NCBI RefSeq assembly: GCF_001687325.1 | Contig: NZ_LZRD01000045.1 | Span: 1-39,925 of the forward strand | Source of the DNA: Streptomyces sp. PTY087I2 | GTDB taxonomy: Bacteria > Actinomycetota > Actinomycetes > Streptomycetales > Streptomycetaceae | DNA: 39,925 nucleotides | Direction: 5' to 3' | Part shown: piece by piece, positions 16,590-24,445 of the stretch | How positions within the stretch are numbered: position 1 is the stretch's first letter | Layout: every line of letters starts with the position of its first letter | The notes under the pieces: generated by a model | Seen by the model: the letters and a program-made list of their open reading frames with translations, nothing else | Told to the model about the DNA's origin: nothing | The model's database searches: none | Position numbers and translations under genes: made by a program

Positions 16590-18013
16590 GCACCGTGGAC
16601 TGGCAGGGCAAGCACGTCACCGTCGCCGGGCTCGGCGTCAGCGGAATCCCCGCCGCCCGCGCCCTGCACGAGCGCGGCGCGCTCGTCACCGTCGTCAACG
16701 ACGGCGACGACGAACGCGCCCGCGCGCAGGCGGCCGAACTGGAGGCGCTCGGCATCACCGTGCGCCTCGGCGACGGCGCCACCCTGCCGCCGTCCACGGA
16801 ACTCGTCGTCACCGCCCCCGGCTGGCAGCCGGACAAGCCGCTCTTCCTGGCTGCCGCCGAGGCGGGCGTCCCGGTCTGGGGCGACGTCGAACTGGCCTGG
16901 CGCCTGCGCGGCGACAACGGCAAGAAGGCCGCCCCCTGGCTCGCGGTCACCGGCACCAACGGCAAGACCACGACCGTACGCATGCTGGCGTCGATCCTCG
17001 AAGCAGCCGGCCTGCGCACCGCGGCCGTCGGCAACATCGGCGTATCGCTGCTGGACGCGGTGCTGGGGGATACGGAGTACGACGTCCTCGCCGTCGAACT
17101 CTCCAGCTACCAGCTGCACTGGGCGCCCTCCCTGCGCGCCCACTCCGCCGCCGTCCTCAACCTGGCCCCCGACCACCTCGACTGGCACGGCTCGATGGAG
17201 GCGTACGCCGCCGACAAGGGCCGCGTCTACGAGGGCAACACCGTGGCCTGCGTCTACAACGTGGCCGACCCGGCCACCGAGGACCTGGTCCGTGAGGCCG
17301 ACGTCGAAGAGGGCTGCCGCGCCATCGGCTTCACCCTCGGCGCCCCCGGCCCCTCGCAGCTCGGCGTGGTCGACGGCATCCTCGTCGACCGGGCGTTCGT
17401 CGCCAACCGGCAGAAGCAGGCCCAGGAGCTGGCCGAGGTCGGCGACGTCAACCCGCCCGCCCCGCACAACATCGCCAACGCCCTCGCGGCCGCCGCCCTC
17501 GCGCGCGCGTTCGGCGTGGAGCCGGCCGCCGTACGGGACGGGCTGCGCGCCTTCCGCCCCGACGCCCACCGCATCGAACACGTCGCGGACATCGGCGACG
17601 TCGCCTATGTGGACGACTCCAAGGCCACCAACACCCACGCCACCGAGGCCTCGCTGGCCGCCTACGACTCCATCGTCTGGATCGCGGGCGGCCTCGCCAA
17701 GGGCGCCACCTTCGACGAGCTGGTCACCGGCGCGGCGAAGCGGCTGCGCGGCGTCGTGCTGATGGGCGCCGACCGCGCCCTGATCCGCGAAGCCCTGACG
17801 CGACACGCCCCGGAAGTCCCGGTGGTCGACCTCGACCGGACCGACACTGGGGCGATGTCCGAAGCGGTCGCGCGGGCCGCCGAGCTCGCCCGGCCGGGCG
17901 ATACGGTACTGCTGGCCCCGGCCTGTGCCTCGATGGACATGTTCACCAACTACAACAAGCGGGGCGAGGCGTTCGCGGACGCGGTCCGCGCACGCGCCGA
18001 CGAGAGCGCCTGA
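16586..18013 (+). CDS. murD: UDP-MurNAc-L-alanine--D-glutamate ligase
   Basis: A 475-residue cytosolic ligase adding D-glutamate to UDP-MurNAc-L-Ala. HVTVAGLGVSGI (10-21) is the Rossmann-like UDP-binding start. VTGTNGKTTT (121-130) is the ATP loop, and ELSSYQL and LNLAPDHLDWHGSM follow in the central domain. DDSKATNTHAT in the C-terminal domain is a MurD signature. GTG at 16586 overlaps the mraY stop (GTGA). An ATG five codons upstream (16571) and a GTG three codons downstream (16595) are alternatives. The 63-base gap to ftsW contains an 8-bp GC hairpin (18029-18051) that might attenuate transcription or shape the ftsW leader. Confidence 0.94.
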   Translation: MSTVDWQGKHVTVAGLGVSGIPAARALHERGALVTVVNDGDDERARAQAAELEALGITVRLGDGATLPPSTELVVTAPGWQPDKPLFLAAAEAGVPVWGDVELAWRLRGDNGKKAAPWLAVTGTNGKTTTVRMLASILEAAGLRTAAVGNIGVSLLDAVLGDTEYDVLAVELSSYQLHWAPSLRAHSAAVLNLAPDHLDWHGSMEAYAADKGRVYEGNTVACVYNVADPATEDLVREADVEEGCRAIGFTLGAPGPSQLGVVDGILVDRAFVANRQKQAQELAEVGDVNPPAPHNIANALAAAALARAFGVEPAAVRDGLRAFRPDAHRIEHVADIGDVAYVDDSKATNTHATEASLAAYDSIVWIAGGLAKGATFDELVTGAAKRLRGVVLMGADRALIREALTRHAPEVPVVDLDRTDTGAMSEAVARAAELARPGDTVLLAPACASMDMFTNYNKRGEAFADAVRARADESA

Positions 18014-18076
18014 CCGACCGGGCTCCGCGCCCGGGGTCACCGGCCCCGGGCACGAGCAGTGGAGGGGACAGCGACA

Positions 18077-19405
18077 ATGCCGGCCGACGAGAGATTCGCC
18101 GTACGGCGGGAGAGCGCACGGGCCTCGGTACCCCGCCCCCTCACCTCCCGTACCCCGCGCTCCGGGCGCGGCGGCGGACCGCGCCGGGCCTACGAGCGGG
18201 CGCGGCGGGCCTGGGACCGGCCCCTGACCGCCTATTACGTGATCCTCGGCTCCAGCCTCCTGATCACCGTGCTGGGCCTGGTGATGGTGTACTCCGCCTC
18301 GATGATCAAGGCGCTGGACATCAGCAAGCCCGCGACGTACTTCTTCGGCAAGCAGTTCCTCGCCGCCGTCATCGGGGGCGGGCTGATGCTGATCGCCGCC
18401 CGGATGCCCGTGAAGCTCACCCGGGGGCTGGCCTACCCGATACTGATGGTCACCGTCTTCCTGATGATCCTGGTCCAGGTGCCGGGGATAGGGATGTCGG
18501 TCAACGGCAACCAGAACTGGCTCTACCTGGGCGGCCCGTTCCAGCTCCAGCCCAGCGAGTTCGGCAAGCTGGCGCTCATCCTGTGGGGGGCGGACCTGCT
18601 GGCCCGCAAGCAGGACAAGCGGTTGCTGACGCAGTGGAAGCACATGCTCGTCCCGCTCGTCCCGGTCGCCTTCATGCTGCTCGGACTGATCATGCTCGGC
18701 GGCGACATGGGAACAGCGATCATTCTCACGGCGATCCTGTTCGGTCTGCTCTGGCTGGCCGGCGCCCCCACCCGGCTCTTCGCCGGGGTCCTCGGCTTCG
18801 CCGCCGTCCTCACGTTCCTGCTGATCAGGACCAGCCCCAACCGGATGGCCCGGCTCGCCTGCATGGGCGTGAGCGAACCCGACCCGGAGGGCGGCTGCTG
18901 GCAGGCGGCCCACGGAATCTATGCTCTGGCGTCCGGCGGATGGTTCGGTTCCGGGCTGGGTGCGAGTGTGGAAAAATGGGGCCAACTCCCGGAACCCCAC
19001 ACCGACTTCATCTTCGCGATCACCGGTGAGGAACTGGGTCTGGCGGGGACGCTGTCCGTGCTCGCCCTCTTCGCGGCTCTAGGCTATGCGGGTATCCGCG
19101 TGGCCGGACGCACGGAGGACCCCTTCGTGAGGTATGCCGCGGGAGGCGTGACCACGTGGATCACGGCCCAGGCTGTGATCAACATCGGTGCGGTGCTCGG
19201 CCTGTTGCCGATCGCCGGGGTCCCGCTCCCGCTGTTCTCCTACGGGGGATCGGCCCTGCTGCCGACGATGTTCGCGGTCGGGCTGATGATCGCCTTCGCA
19301 CGGGAGGACCCCGCGGCGAAGGCGGCCCTGGCCATGCGGAGGCCCGGGGTGAGATGGAAGACGATGAGACGGCGCGTCAAGAAGCGTTCGTCCGGAGAGC
19401 GGTGA
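18077..19405 (+). CDS. ftsW: SEDS peptidoglycan glycosyltransferase FtsW
   Basis: A 442-residue polytopic protein that polymerises lipid II at the septum together with FtsI. The first 55 residues are basic and cytosolic, and ten or so membrane helices follow. VMVYSAS, NGNQNWLYLG and FQLQPSEFGKLALI are SEDS signatures. Asp310 in PHTDFIFAITGEE matches the catalytic Asp of SEDS enzymes, and PLPLFSYGGS is the conserved late loop. The C-terminus is very basic (RRRVKKR). ATG at 18077 is preferred, with GGAGGGG about nine bases upstream; a GTG at 18059 would add six residues but overlaps that SD. The stop is six bases before the murG GTG. Confidence 0.94.
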   Translation: MPADERFAVRRESARASVPRPLTSRTPRSGRGGGPRRAYERARRAWDRPLTAYYVILGSSLLITVLGLVMVYSASMIKALDISKPATYFFGKQFLAAVIGGGLMLIAARMPVKLTRGLAYPILMVTVFLMILVQVPGIGMSVNGNQNWLYLGGPFQLQPSEFGKLALILWGADLLARKQDKRLLTQWKHMLVPLVPVAFMLLGLIMLGGDMGTAIILTAILFGLLWLAGAPTRLFAGVLGFAAVLTFLLIRTSPNRMARLACMGVSEPDPEGGCWQAAHGIYALASGGWFGSGLGASVEKWGQLPEPHTDFIFAITGEELGLAGTLSVLALFAALGYAGIRVAGRTEDPFVRYAAGGVTTWITAQAVINIGAVLGLLPIAGVPLPLFSYGGSALLPTMFAVGLMIAFAREDPAAKAALAMRRPGVRWKTMRRRVKKRSSGER

Positions 19406-19411
19406 ATTTCG

Positions 19412-20500
19412 GTGCATGTCGTACTCGCCGGCGGGGGGACCGCCGGACACATCGAGCCCGCGCTTGCCCTCGCAGACGCCCTGCGCAGGCAGGACCCGAC
19501 CGTGGGAATCACGGCCCTCGGCACGGAACGCGGCCTGGAGACCAGGCTCGTACCCGAGCGGGGGTACGAGCTGGCGCTCATCCCCGCCGTCCCGCTGCCG
19601 CGTAAGCCCACGCCCGAACTGATCACCGTCCCGGGCCGGCTGCGCGGCACGATCAAGGCCGCCGAGCAGGTCCTGGAGCGCACCAAGGCGGACTGCGTGG
19701 TCGGCTTCGGCGGCTATGTCGCCCTGCCCGGCTACCTGGCCGCCAAGCGGGCCGGGGTGCCGATCGTGGTCCACGAGGCCAACGCCCGCCCGGGCCTGGC
19801 CAACAAGATCGGCTCGCGGTACGCCCACGGGGTCGCCGTCTCCACCCCGGACAGCAAGCTGCGCGGCGCCCGCTACATCGGCATCCCGCTGCGCCGCACC
19901 ATCGCCACCCTGGACCGCGCCCGGGTCCGCCCGGAGGCCCGCGCCTCCTTCGGCCTCGACCCCAATCTGCCCACGCTGCTGGTCTCCGGCGGCTCGCAGG
20001 GTGCGCGCCACCTCAACGAGGTGGTCCAGCGGGTCGCGCCGCTGCTCCAGCGCTCGGGGATCCAGATCCTCCATGTGGTGGGCCCGAAGAACGAATTGCC
20101 GCGAATCGACAACATGCCCGGGATGCCGCCCTACATCCCGGTACCGTACGTGGACCGGATGGATCTCGCGTACGCCGCGGCCGACATGATGCTCTGCCGC
20201 GCGGGCGCGATGACCGTCGCCGAACTCTCCGCCGTCGGGCTCCCCGCCGCCTACGTTCCGCTGCCCATCGGCAACGGCGAACAGCGGCTCAACGCCCAGC
20301 CGGTGGTCAACGCCGGCGGCGGTCTGCTGGTGGACGACGCGGCGCTCACCCCGGAGTGGGTGCAGTCCAACGTCCTGCCGGTGCTGTCGGACCCCCACCG
20401 GCTGTACGAAATGTCTCGCGCCGCCGCCGAGTTCGGCCGGCGCGACGCCGACGACCTGCTCGTCGGCATGGTGTACGAAGCGATCGCCTCGCGTCACTAG
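19412..20500 (+). CDS. murG: UDP-GlcNAc--lipid I GlcNAc transferase (lipid II synthase)
   Basis: A 362-residue membrane-associated GT28 glycosyltransferase that adds GlcNAc to lipid I on the cytosolic face. The glycine-rich loop GGGTAGHIEPALA (7-19) binds the lipid diphosphate, HEANARPGLANK is conserved, and GGSQGARHLN (193-202) is the second glycine-rich loop. CRAGAMTVAELSAVGLPA and EQRLNA form the UDP-GlcNAc site. GTG at 19412 gives the expected HVVLAGGG start, with GGTGAA five bases upstream overlapping the ftsW stop. A 62-base gap with a 10-bp hairpin separates it from ftsQ. Confidence 0.95.
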   Translation: MHVVLAGGGTAGHIEPALALADALRRQDPTVGITALGTERGLETRLVPERGYELALIPAVPLPRKPTPELITVPGRLRGTIKAAEQVLERTKADCVVGFGGYVALPGYLAAKRAGVPIVVHEANARPGLANKIGSRYAHGVAVSTPDSKLRGARYIGIPLRRTIATLDRARVRPEARASFGLDPNLPTLLVSGGSQGARHLNEVVQRVAPLLQRSGIQILHVVGPKNELPRIDNMPGMPPYIPVPYVDRMDLAYAAADMMLCRAGAMTVAELSAVGLPAAYVPLPIGNGEQRLNAQPVVNAGGGLLVDDAALTPEWVQSNVLPVLSDPHRLYEMSRAAAEFGRRDADDLLVGMVYEAIASRH

Positions 20501-20520
20501 GCGTGCGGCGCGATGCGGTG

Positions 20521-20548
20521 CGGACCCGGGGCGCGCGTCCCGGGTCCG
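20521..20548 (+). other. 10-bp hairpin directly upstream of the ftsQ SD
   Basis: CGGACCCGGG (20521-20530) and CCCGGGTCCG (20539-20548) are perfect complements around an eight-base loop. The hairpin ends three bases before the ftsQ SD (AAGGAG, 20552-20557). It could protect or punctuate the polycistronic mRNA, act as a weak terminator, or modulate ftsQ initiation. Confidence 0.5.
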
Positions 20549-20562
20549 GCGAAGGAGCGAGC

Positions 20563-21357
20563 GTGGCCGGACCGACCACCGCCCAGCGCGGCGCACTCGG
20601 GCGGGCGGACACCTCCGCCCGCCCGCCGCACATCGGCCCCGAGGGGCCCCGGATCAGCCGTCGTCTGCTGCTGATCCTGATCGGCGCCGCGGCCGCCCTG
20701 CTCACCGCGTTCGTGATCTGGGCGCTCTACGGCTCCTCCTGGCTCCGCGTCGAGAAGGTCACCACGAGTGGCGTCGAGGTGCTGACCCGCGAGGAAGTGG
20801 AAGCGGTTGCCGCGACGCCGATCGGTGCCCCGCTGGTCTCGGTGGACACCGACGCGATGGAGCGCCGATTGCGCCAGAAGTTGCCTCGTATCGACAGAGT
20901 TGATGTCGTTCGGTCCTGGCCGAACGGAATCGGCCTTAAGGTGACGGAGCGAAAGCCGGTCCTTCTGGTCGAAAAGGGCGGGAAGTTCGTGGAAGTGGAC
21001 GCCAAGGGCGTGCGCTTCGCCACCGTGGACCGGGCCCCGAAGGGCGTGCCCCTGCTGGAGCTGAAGCCCGAACCGTCCGCGAGCCTCCGCCGCTTCGGCG
21101 GTGACCGTCTGTTGCGGGAAGCGGTCCGGGTCACCGGCGACCTTCCGGCGGCCGTCGCCAAGGACACCGAGGTCGTCCGGGTCACCTCGTTCGACGCGAT
21201 CTCCTTGCGGCTCACCCGGGACCGCGAGGTGACCTGGGGCAGCGGCGAGAACGGCACGGCGAAGGCGCTCATCCTCGCCGCGCTCATGAAGGCGGCGCCC
21301 AAAGCGGGACACTTCGACGTAAGCGCTCCCACCGCCCCGGCGGTATCGGGGAGTTGA
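20563..21357 (+). CDS. ftsQ: Cell division protein FtsQ/DivIB
   Basis: A 264-residue bitopic septum protein. A cytosolic stretch of about 32 residues precedes one membrane helix (about 33-53). The POTRA domain (about 55-125) begins WLRVEKVTTSGVEVLTREEV, and the beta domain follows with ERKPVLLVEKGGKFVEVD. FtsQ recruits FtsL and its partner and helps assemble the divisome. GTG at 20563 is chosen because AAGGAG ends five bases upstream; further in-frame GTG codons from 20503 onward would extend the protein but lie across the hairpin. The stop is followed by a 276-base promoter-rich gap before ftsZ. Confidence 0.92.
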   Translation: MAGPTTAQRGALGRADTSARPPHIGPEGPRISRRLLLILIGAAAALLTAFVIWALYGSSWLRVEKVTTSGVEVLTREEVEAVAATPIGAPLVSVDTDAMERRLRQKLPRIDRVDVVRSWPNGIGLKVTERKPVLLVEKGGKFVEVDAKGVRFATVDRAPKGVPLLELKPEPSASLRRFGGDRLLREAVRVTGDLPAAVAKDTEVVRVTSFDAISLRLTRDREVTWGSGENGTAKALILAALMKAAPKAGHFDVSAPTAPAVSGS

Positions 21358-21366
21358 CGGGCATTT

Positions 21367-21380
21367 GTGCTGGCCAGCAC
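21367..21380. promoter_or_regulatory. 14-bp perfect palindrome in the ftsQ-ftsZ gap
   Basis: GTGCTGGCCAGCAC is exactly self-complementary and begins nine bases after the ftsQ stop. It has the form of a dimeric regulator site, but I cannot assign a protein. It lies upstream of the candidate ftsZ promoter at 21386-21416. Confidence 0.4.
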
Positions 21381-21385
21381 CCTGG

Positions 21386-21416
21386 TTGGTCAGCGCTACG
21401 GGTGATCACATAGGGT
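21386..21416 (+). promoter_or_regulatory. Candidate distal ftsZ promoter
   Basis: TTGGTC (21386-21391) and TAGGGT (21411-21416) are 19 bases apart, about 218 bases before the ftsZ GTG. ftsZ of S. coelicolor is known to have several promoters in this gap. The match here is moderate and inferred. Confidence 0.4.
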
Positions 21417-21447
21417 GAAAAGAAAAACGGGAGGTTCGGCGTGTTCG

Positions 21448-21477
21448 TTGAACGTGCGCCACTTGTCGACTTAGTGT
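21448..21477 (+). promoter_or_regulatory. Candidate ftsZ promoter
   Basis: TTGAAC (21448-21453) and TAGTGT (21472-21477) are 18 bases apart, a good principal sigma-factor match, with start expected near 21484. A GACAC pentamer, the core recognised by the sporulation regulator WhiA, lies just downstream at 21503-21507. Regulation by WhiA is known for Streptomyces ftsZ; its use of this site is inferred. Confidence 0.5.
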
Positions 21478-21513
21478 CCTGTTCGGAAGAGTCCAGGAAG
21501 CAGACACACTGGT

Positions 21514-21538
21514 AACCCTAAACTTGAACGTTAGGGTT
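21514..21538. promoter_or_regulatory. AACCCTAA/TTAGGGTT inverted repeat upstream of ftsZ
   Basis: AACCCTAA (21514-21521) and TTAGGGTT (21531-21538) are exact reverse complements with a nine-base spacer, 95 bases before the ftsZ start. Each arm contains a TANNNT-type hexamer (TAAACT at 21519, TAGGGT at 21532), so it may also overlap a -10 element. It could be an operator or an mRNA leader hairpin. Confidence 0.45.
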
Positions 21539-21633
21539 TGGGTCGGCGTTCGGACCGTCCCCATCGACATCAGTCGTCGCCGCGGGGCCACCGCAGAGCG
21601 ACGACACGTAACTCGAGGCGAGAGGCCTTCGAC

Positions 21634-22857
21634 GTGGCAGCACCGCAGAACTACCTCGCAGTCATCAAGGTCATCGGTGTCGGCGGCGGTGGTGTCAATG
21701 CCATCAACCGAATGATCGAGGTCGGTCTCAAGGGCGTCGAGTTCATCGCGATCAACACGGACGCACAGGCCCTGTTGATGAGCGATGCCGACGTCAAGCT
21801 CGACGTCGGCCGCGAACTCACCCGCGGCCTCGGCGCCGGGGCGAACCCGGCCGTCGGTCGTAAGGCGGCAGAGGACCACCGTGAGGAGATCGAGGAGGTC
21901 CTCAAGGGGGCCGACATGGTCTTCGTGACCGCCGGCGAAGGCGGCGGCACCGGCACCGGCGGCGCACCCGTCGTCGCCAACATCGCGCGCTCGCTGGGCG
22001 CCCTGACGATCGGCGTGGTCACCCGCCCGTTCACCTTCGAGGGTCGGCGGCGCGCGAACCAGGCGGAGGACGGCATCGCCGAGCTCCGCGAAGAGGTCGA
22101 CACCCTCATCGTCATCCCCAACGACCGCCTGCTGTCCATCTCGGACCGTCAGGTCAGCGTGCTCGACGCCTTCAAGTCGGCCGACCAGGTGCTGCTCTCG
22201 GGTGTCCAGGGCATCACCGACCTCATCACCACCCCCGGCCTGATCAACCTCGACTTCGCCGACGTCAAGTCGGTCATGTCCGAGGCCGGATCGGCGCTCA
22301 TGGGCATCGGCTCGGCGCGCGGCGACGACCGCGCGGTGGCGGCCGCGGAGATGGCGATCTCCTCGCCCCTCCTGGAAGCCTCCATCGACGGCGCCCGCGG
22401 GGTCCTCCTCTCCATCTCCGGCGGCAGCGACCTCGGTCTCTTCGAGATCAACGAGGCCGCCCAGCTGGTGAGCGAGGCGGCCCACCCCGAGGCCAACATC
22501 ATCTTCGGCGCCGTCATCGACGACGCCCTGGGCGACGAGGTCCGGGTCACCGTGATCGCCGCGGGCTTCGACGGCGGACAGCCGCCGGCCCGCCGGGAGA
22601 ACGTCCTCGGTGCGAACAGCGCCAAGCGCGAGGAGCCGGCCGCCCCGGTCAGGTCGGCACCCGAGCCGGCGCGCCCGGCCGGCGGACTCGGTTCCGTACC
22701 CCCGCGCGAGGAGAGCCCGGCCCCGGCCGAGCCCGCCCCCGCGTCGGCTTCGAGCGAGAGCGCGCTGCCGCCCGTCTCTCCGCCGCACGTCCCGCCGGCC
22801 CGTCCCTACCAGGACACCCAGGCCGAAGAGCTGGACGTACCGGACTTCTTGAAGTGA
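21634..22857 (+). CDS. ftsZ: Cell division GTPase FtsZ
   Basis: A 407-residue tubulin homologue that polymerises into the Z-ring; in Streptomyces it drives vegetative cross-walls and the sporulation ladders. GVGGGGVNA (15-23) starts the nucleotide site, and GGGTGTGG (103-110) is the tubulin signature. NTDAQAL (41-47) is the T2-type loop, and NLDFADV (205-211) is the T7 loop that completes GTP hydrolysis in the next subunit. A Pro/Ala/Glu-rich linker (about 317-397) leads to the C-terminal LDVPDFLK, the site for membrane tethers such as SepF. GTG at 21634 has GAGAGG about eight bases upstream. The stop overlaps the pgeF GTG as GTGA. Several candidate promoters and palindromes precede it. Confidence 0.97.
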   Translation: MAAPQNYLAVIKVIGVGGGGVNAINRMIEVGLKGVEFIAINTDAQALLMSDADVKLDVGRELTRGLGAGANPAVGRKAAEDHREEIEEVLKGADMVFVTAGEGGGTGTGGAPVVANIARSLGALTIGVVTRPFTFEGRRRANQAEDGIAELREEVDTLIVIPNDRLLSISDRQVSVLDAFKSADQVLLSGVQGITDLITTPGLINLDFADVKSVMSEAGSALMGIGSARGDDRAVAAAEMAISSPLLEASIDGARGVLLSISGGSDLGLFEINEAAQLVSEAAHPEANIIFGAVIDDALGDEVRVTVIAAGFDGGQPPARRENVLGANSAKREEPAAPVRSAPEPARPAGGLGSVPPREESPAPAEPAPASASSESALPPVSPPHVPPARPYQDTQAEELDVPDFLK

Positions 22858-23597
22858 TAGATCAGCACCGGACGGAAACCGTCACGGGCAGCGCTCATTT
22901 CGCCTTCACCGACCGGTGGGGCGGAGTGAGCGCCGCTCCGTACGGCGAACTCAACCTCGGCGGCGCGGTCGGAGACGACCCCGCCGCCGTCGGCGCGAAC
23001 CGGGAGCGTGCCGCGCGCGACCTCGGTATCGACCCGGCGCTCGTCGTCTGGATGAACCAGGTGCACGGCCGGGACGTCGCGGTGGTGGACGGACCCTGGG
23101 GTGCGGACGCGGAGATTCCGGCCGTGGACGCGGTGGTGACCGCCCGGCGCGGGCTGCCGCTCGCGGTCCTCACCGCCGACTGCACCCCCGTCCTGCTCGC
23201 CGACCCGGTCGCCGGAGTCGTCGGAGCGGCGCACGCGGGGCGGCCGGGACTGGTCGCCGGAGTCGTTCCGGCGGCGGTCGAGGCCATGGTCGCGCTCGGC
23301 GCACACCCCTCCCGGATCATCGCGCACACCGGACCGGCCGTCTGCGGACGGTGCTACGAAGTGCCGGAGGAGATGCGGGCCGAGGTCGCCGAGGCCGTCC
23401 CCGGCACCTGGTCCGAGACCAGCTGGGGAACCCCGGCGGTGGACGTCACCGGCGGGGTCCACGCCCAGCTTGCCGCTCTCGGCGTGACGGACCGGCACTC
23501 CTCGCCGTACTGCACCCGGGAATCGGGCGACCACTTCTCGTACCGCCGCGACCGCACCACCGGGCGGCTCGCCGGATATGTCTGGTTGGACGGATAG
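22854..23597 (+). CDS. pgeF: Laccase-domain protein PgeF/YlmD (purine nucleoside phosphorylase family)
   Basis: A 247-residue protein of the YfiH/YlmD laccase-domain family. NLGGAVGDDP, NQVHGRDV (about 64-71), LTADCTPVLLADP, GAAHAGRPGL and GPAVCGRCYEV carry the conserved His and Cys residues of its metal-type active site. Family members have been described as purine nucleoside phosphorylases/adenosine deaminases and, in E. coli, as an editor of misincorporated amino acids in peptidoglycan precursors. Which activity holds here is not shown. GTG at 22854 overlaps the ftsZ stop (GTGA). The short gap to ylmE (three bases) supports cotranscription in the usual ftsZ-ylmD-ylmE-sepF order. Confidence 0.9.
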   Translation: MIDQHRTETVTGSAHFAFTDRWGGVSAAPYGELNLGGAVGDDPAAVGANRERAARDLGIDPALVVWMNQVHGRDVAVVDGPWGADAEIPAVDAVVTARRGLPLAVLTADCTPVLLADPVAGVVGAAHAGRPGLVAGVVPAAVEAMVALGAHPSRIIAHTGPAVCGRCYEVPEEMRAEVAEAVPGTWSETSWGTPAVDVTGGVHAQLAALGVTDRHSSPYCTRESGDHFSYRRDRTTGRLAGYVWLDG

Positions 23598-23600
23598 GGC

Positions 23601-24320
23601 ATGACGGACCGTAAGGCTCAACTCGCGGCGAATCTCGCACAGGTGGAGGAAAGGATCGCCTCCGCCTGTGCCGCCGCGGGCCGCAAGCGGGAGGAAGTGA
23701 CCCTGATCGTGGTCACCAAGACCTACCCCGCGAGCGATGTGCGGATCCTGCATCAACTCGGTGTGCGCCATGTCGCGGAGAATCGTGACCAGGACGCCGC
23801 CCCCAAAGCCACCGCTTGCGCGGATCTTTCGCTGACATGGCACTTTGTCGGACAATTGCAAACGAACAAGGTTCGTTCTGTGACCAGTTATGCCGATGTG
23901 GTGCAGTCGGTGGACCGCGCCAAGCTGGTCACCGCTCTCTCCGCCGCCGCGGTGCGCGGGGAGCGTGAACTCGGCTGTCTGATCCAGGTCGCCCTGGACG
24001 CGGAGAGCGGGGAGCGCGGTGAGCGCGGCGGTGTCGCGCCGGACGGGGTCGAGGAGTTGGCGGCCGCGGTCGACGCGGCTCCCGGACTCCGGCTCGACGG
24101 GCTGATGGCCGTGGCGCCGCTGGCCGGGGAGTACGCCGGCCGGCAACGGGCCGCGTTCGACCGGCTGATGGAAATCTCATCCCGCCTGCGCGCCGGTCAT
24201 CCGGCTGCGAACATGGTCTCCGCAGGTATGAGCGGGGATCTGGAGGACGCGGTGGCGGCCGGAGCGACACATGTACGCGTCGGTACGGCGGTACTCGGAG
24301 TCCGACCCCGGCTCGGGTAA
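23601..24320 (+). CDS. ylmE: YggS-family pyridoxal phosphate-binding protein (YlmE)
   Basis: A 239-residue alanine-racemase-fold protein binding PLP without known catalysis; the family maintains vitamin B6 and amino-acid balance. Lys40 in LIVVTKTYPASDV is the PLP lysine. VAENRDQ, WHFVGQLQTNKVRSV and the C-terminal HVRVGTAVLGVR are family signatures. A Gly/Glu/Arg-rich loop (about 133-147) is slightly longer than in E. coli YggS. ATG at 23601 directly follows the pgeF stop. A 125-base gap with a structured leader separates it from sepF. Confidence 0.92.
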   Translation: MTDRKAQLAANLAQVEERIASACAAAGRKREEVTLIVVTKTYPASDVRILHQLGVRHVAENRDQDAAPKATACADLSLTWHFVGQLQTNKVRSVTSYADVVQSVDRAKLVTALSAAAVRGERELGCLIQVALDAESGERGERGGVAPDGVEELAAAVDAAPGLRLDGLMAVAPLAGEYAGRQRAAFDRLMEISSRLRAGHPAANMVSAGMSGDLEDAVAAGATHVRVGTAVLGVRPRLG

Positions 24321-24386
24321 CGTCGCGAAGCAAGTCGGACCACAGCAGAAAATATGGTCATTCCCACTCCAAACGGGCAGACCACA

Positions 24387-24423
24387 GTGGATCGCTGGCA
24401 CTTGGTGACGAATGCCGATCCAC
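24387..24423 (+). other. Hairpin in the sepF leader
   Basis: GTGGATC (24387-24393) pairs with GATCCAC (24417-24423), and GGCA (24397-24400) pairs inside with TGCC (24413-24416). The structure ends eight bases before the sepF SD GGAGGA (24432-24437). A TATGGT hexamer at 24353-24358 could be a -10 element for a separate sepF transcript, without a convincing -35. Confidence 0.4.
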
Positions 24424-24445
24424 CACAGAGCGGAGGACTCGGAGC

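Noticed and set aside
16562..19000. 812-codon open frame on the - strand opposite murD and ftsW
   Set aside because: murD and ftsW are unmistakable on the + strand. The opposite frame is repetitive Gly/Glu/Asp/Gln sequence with no recognisable domain.
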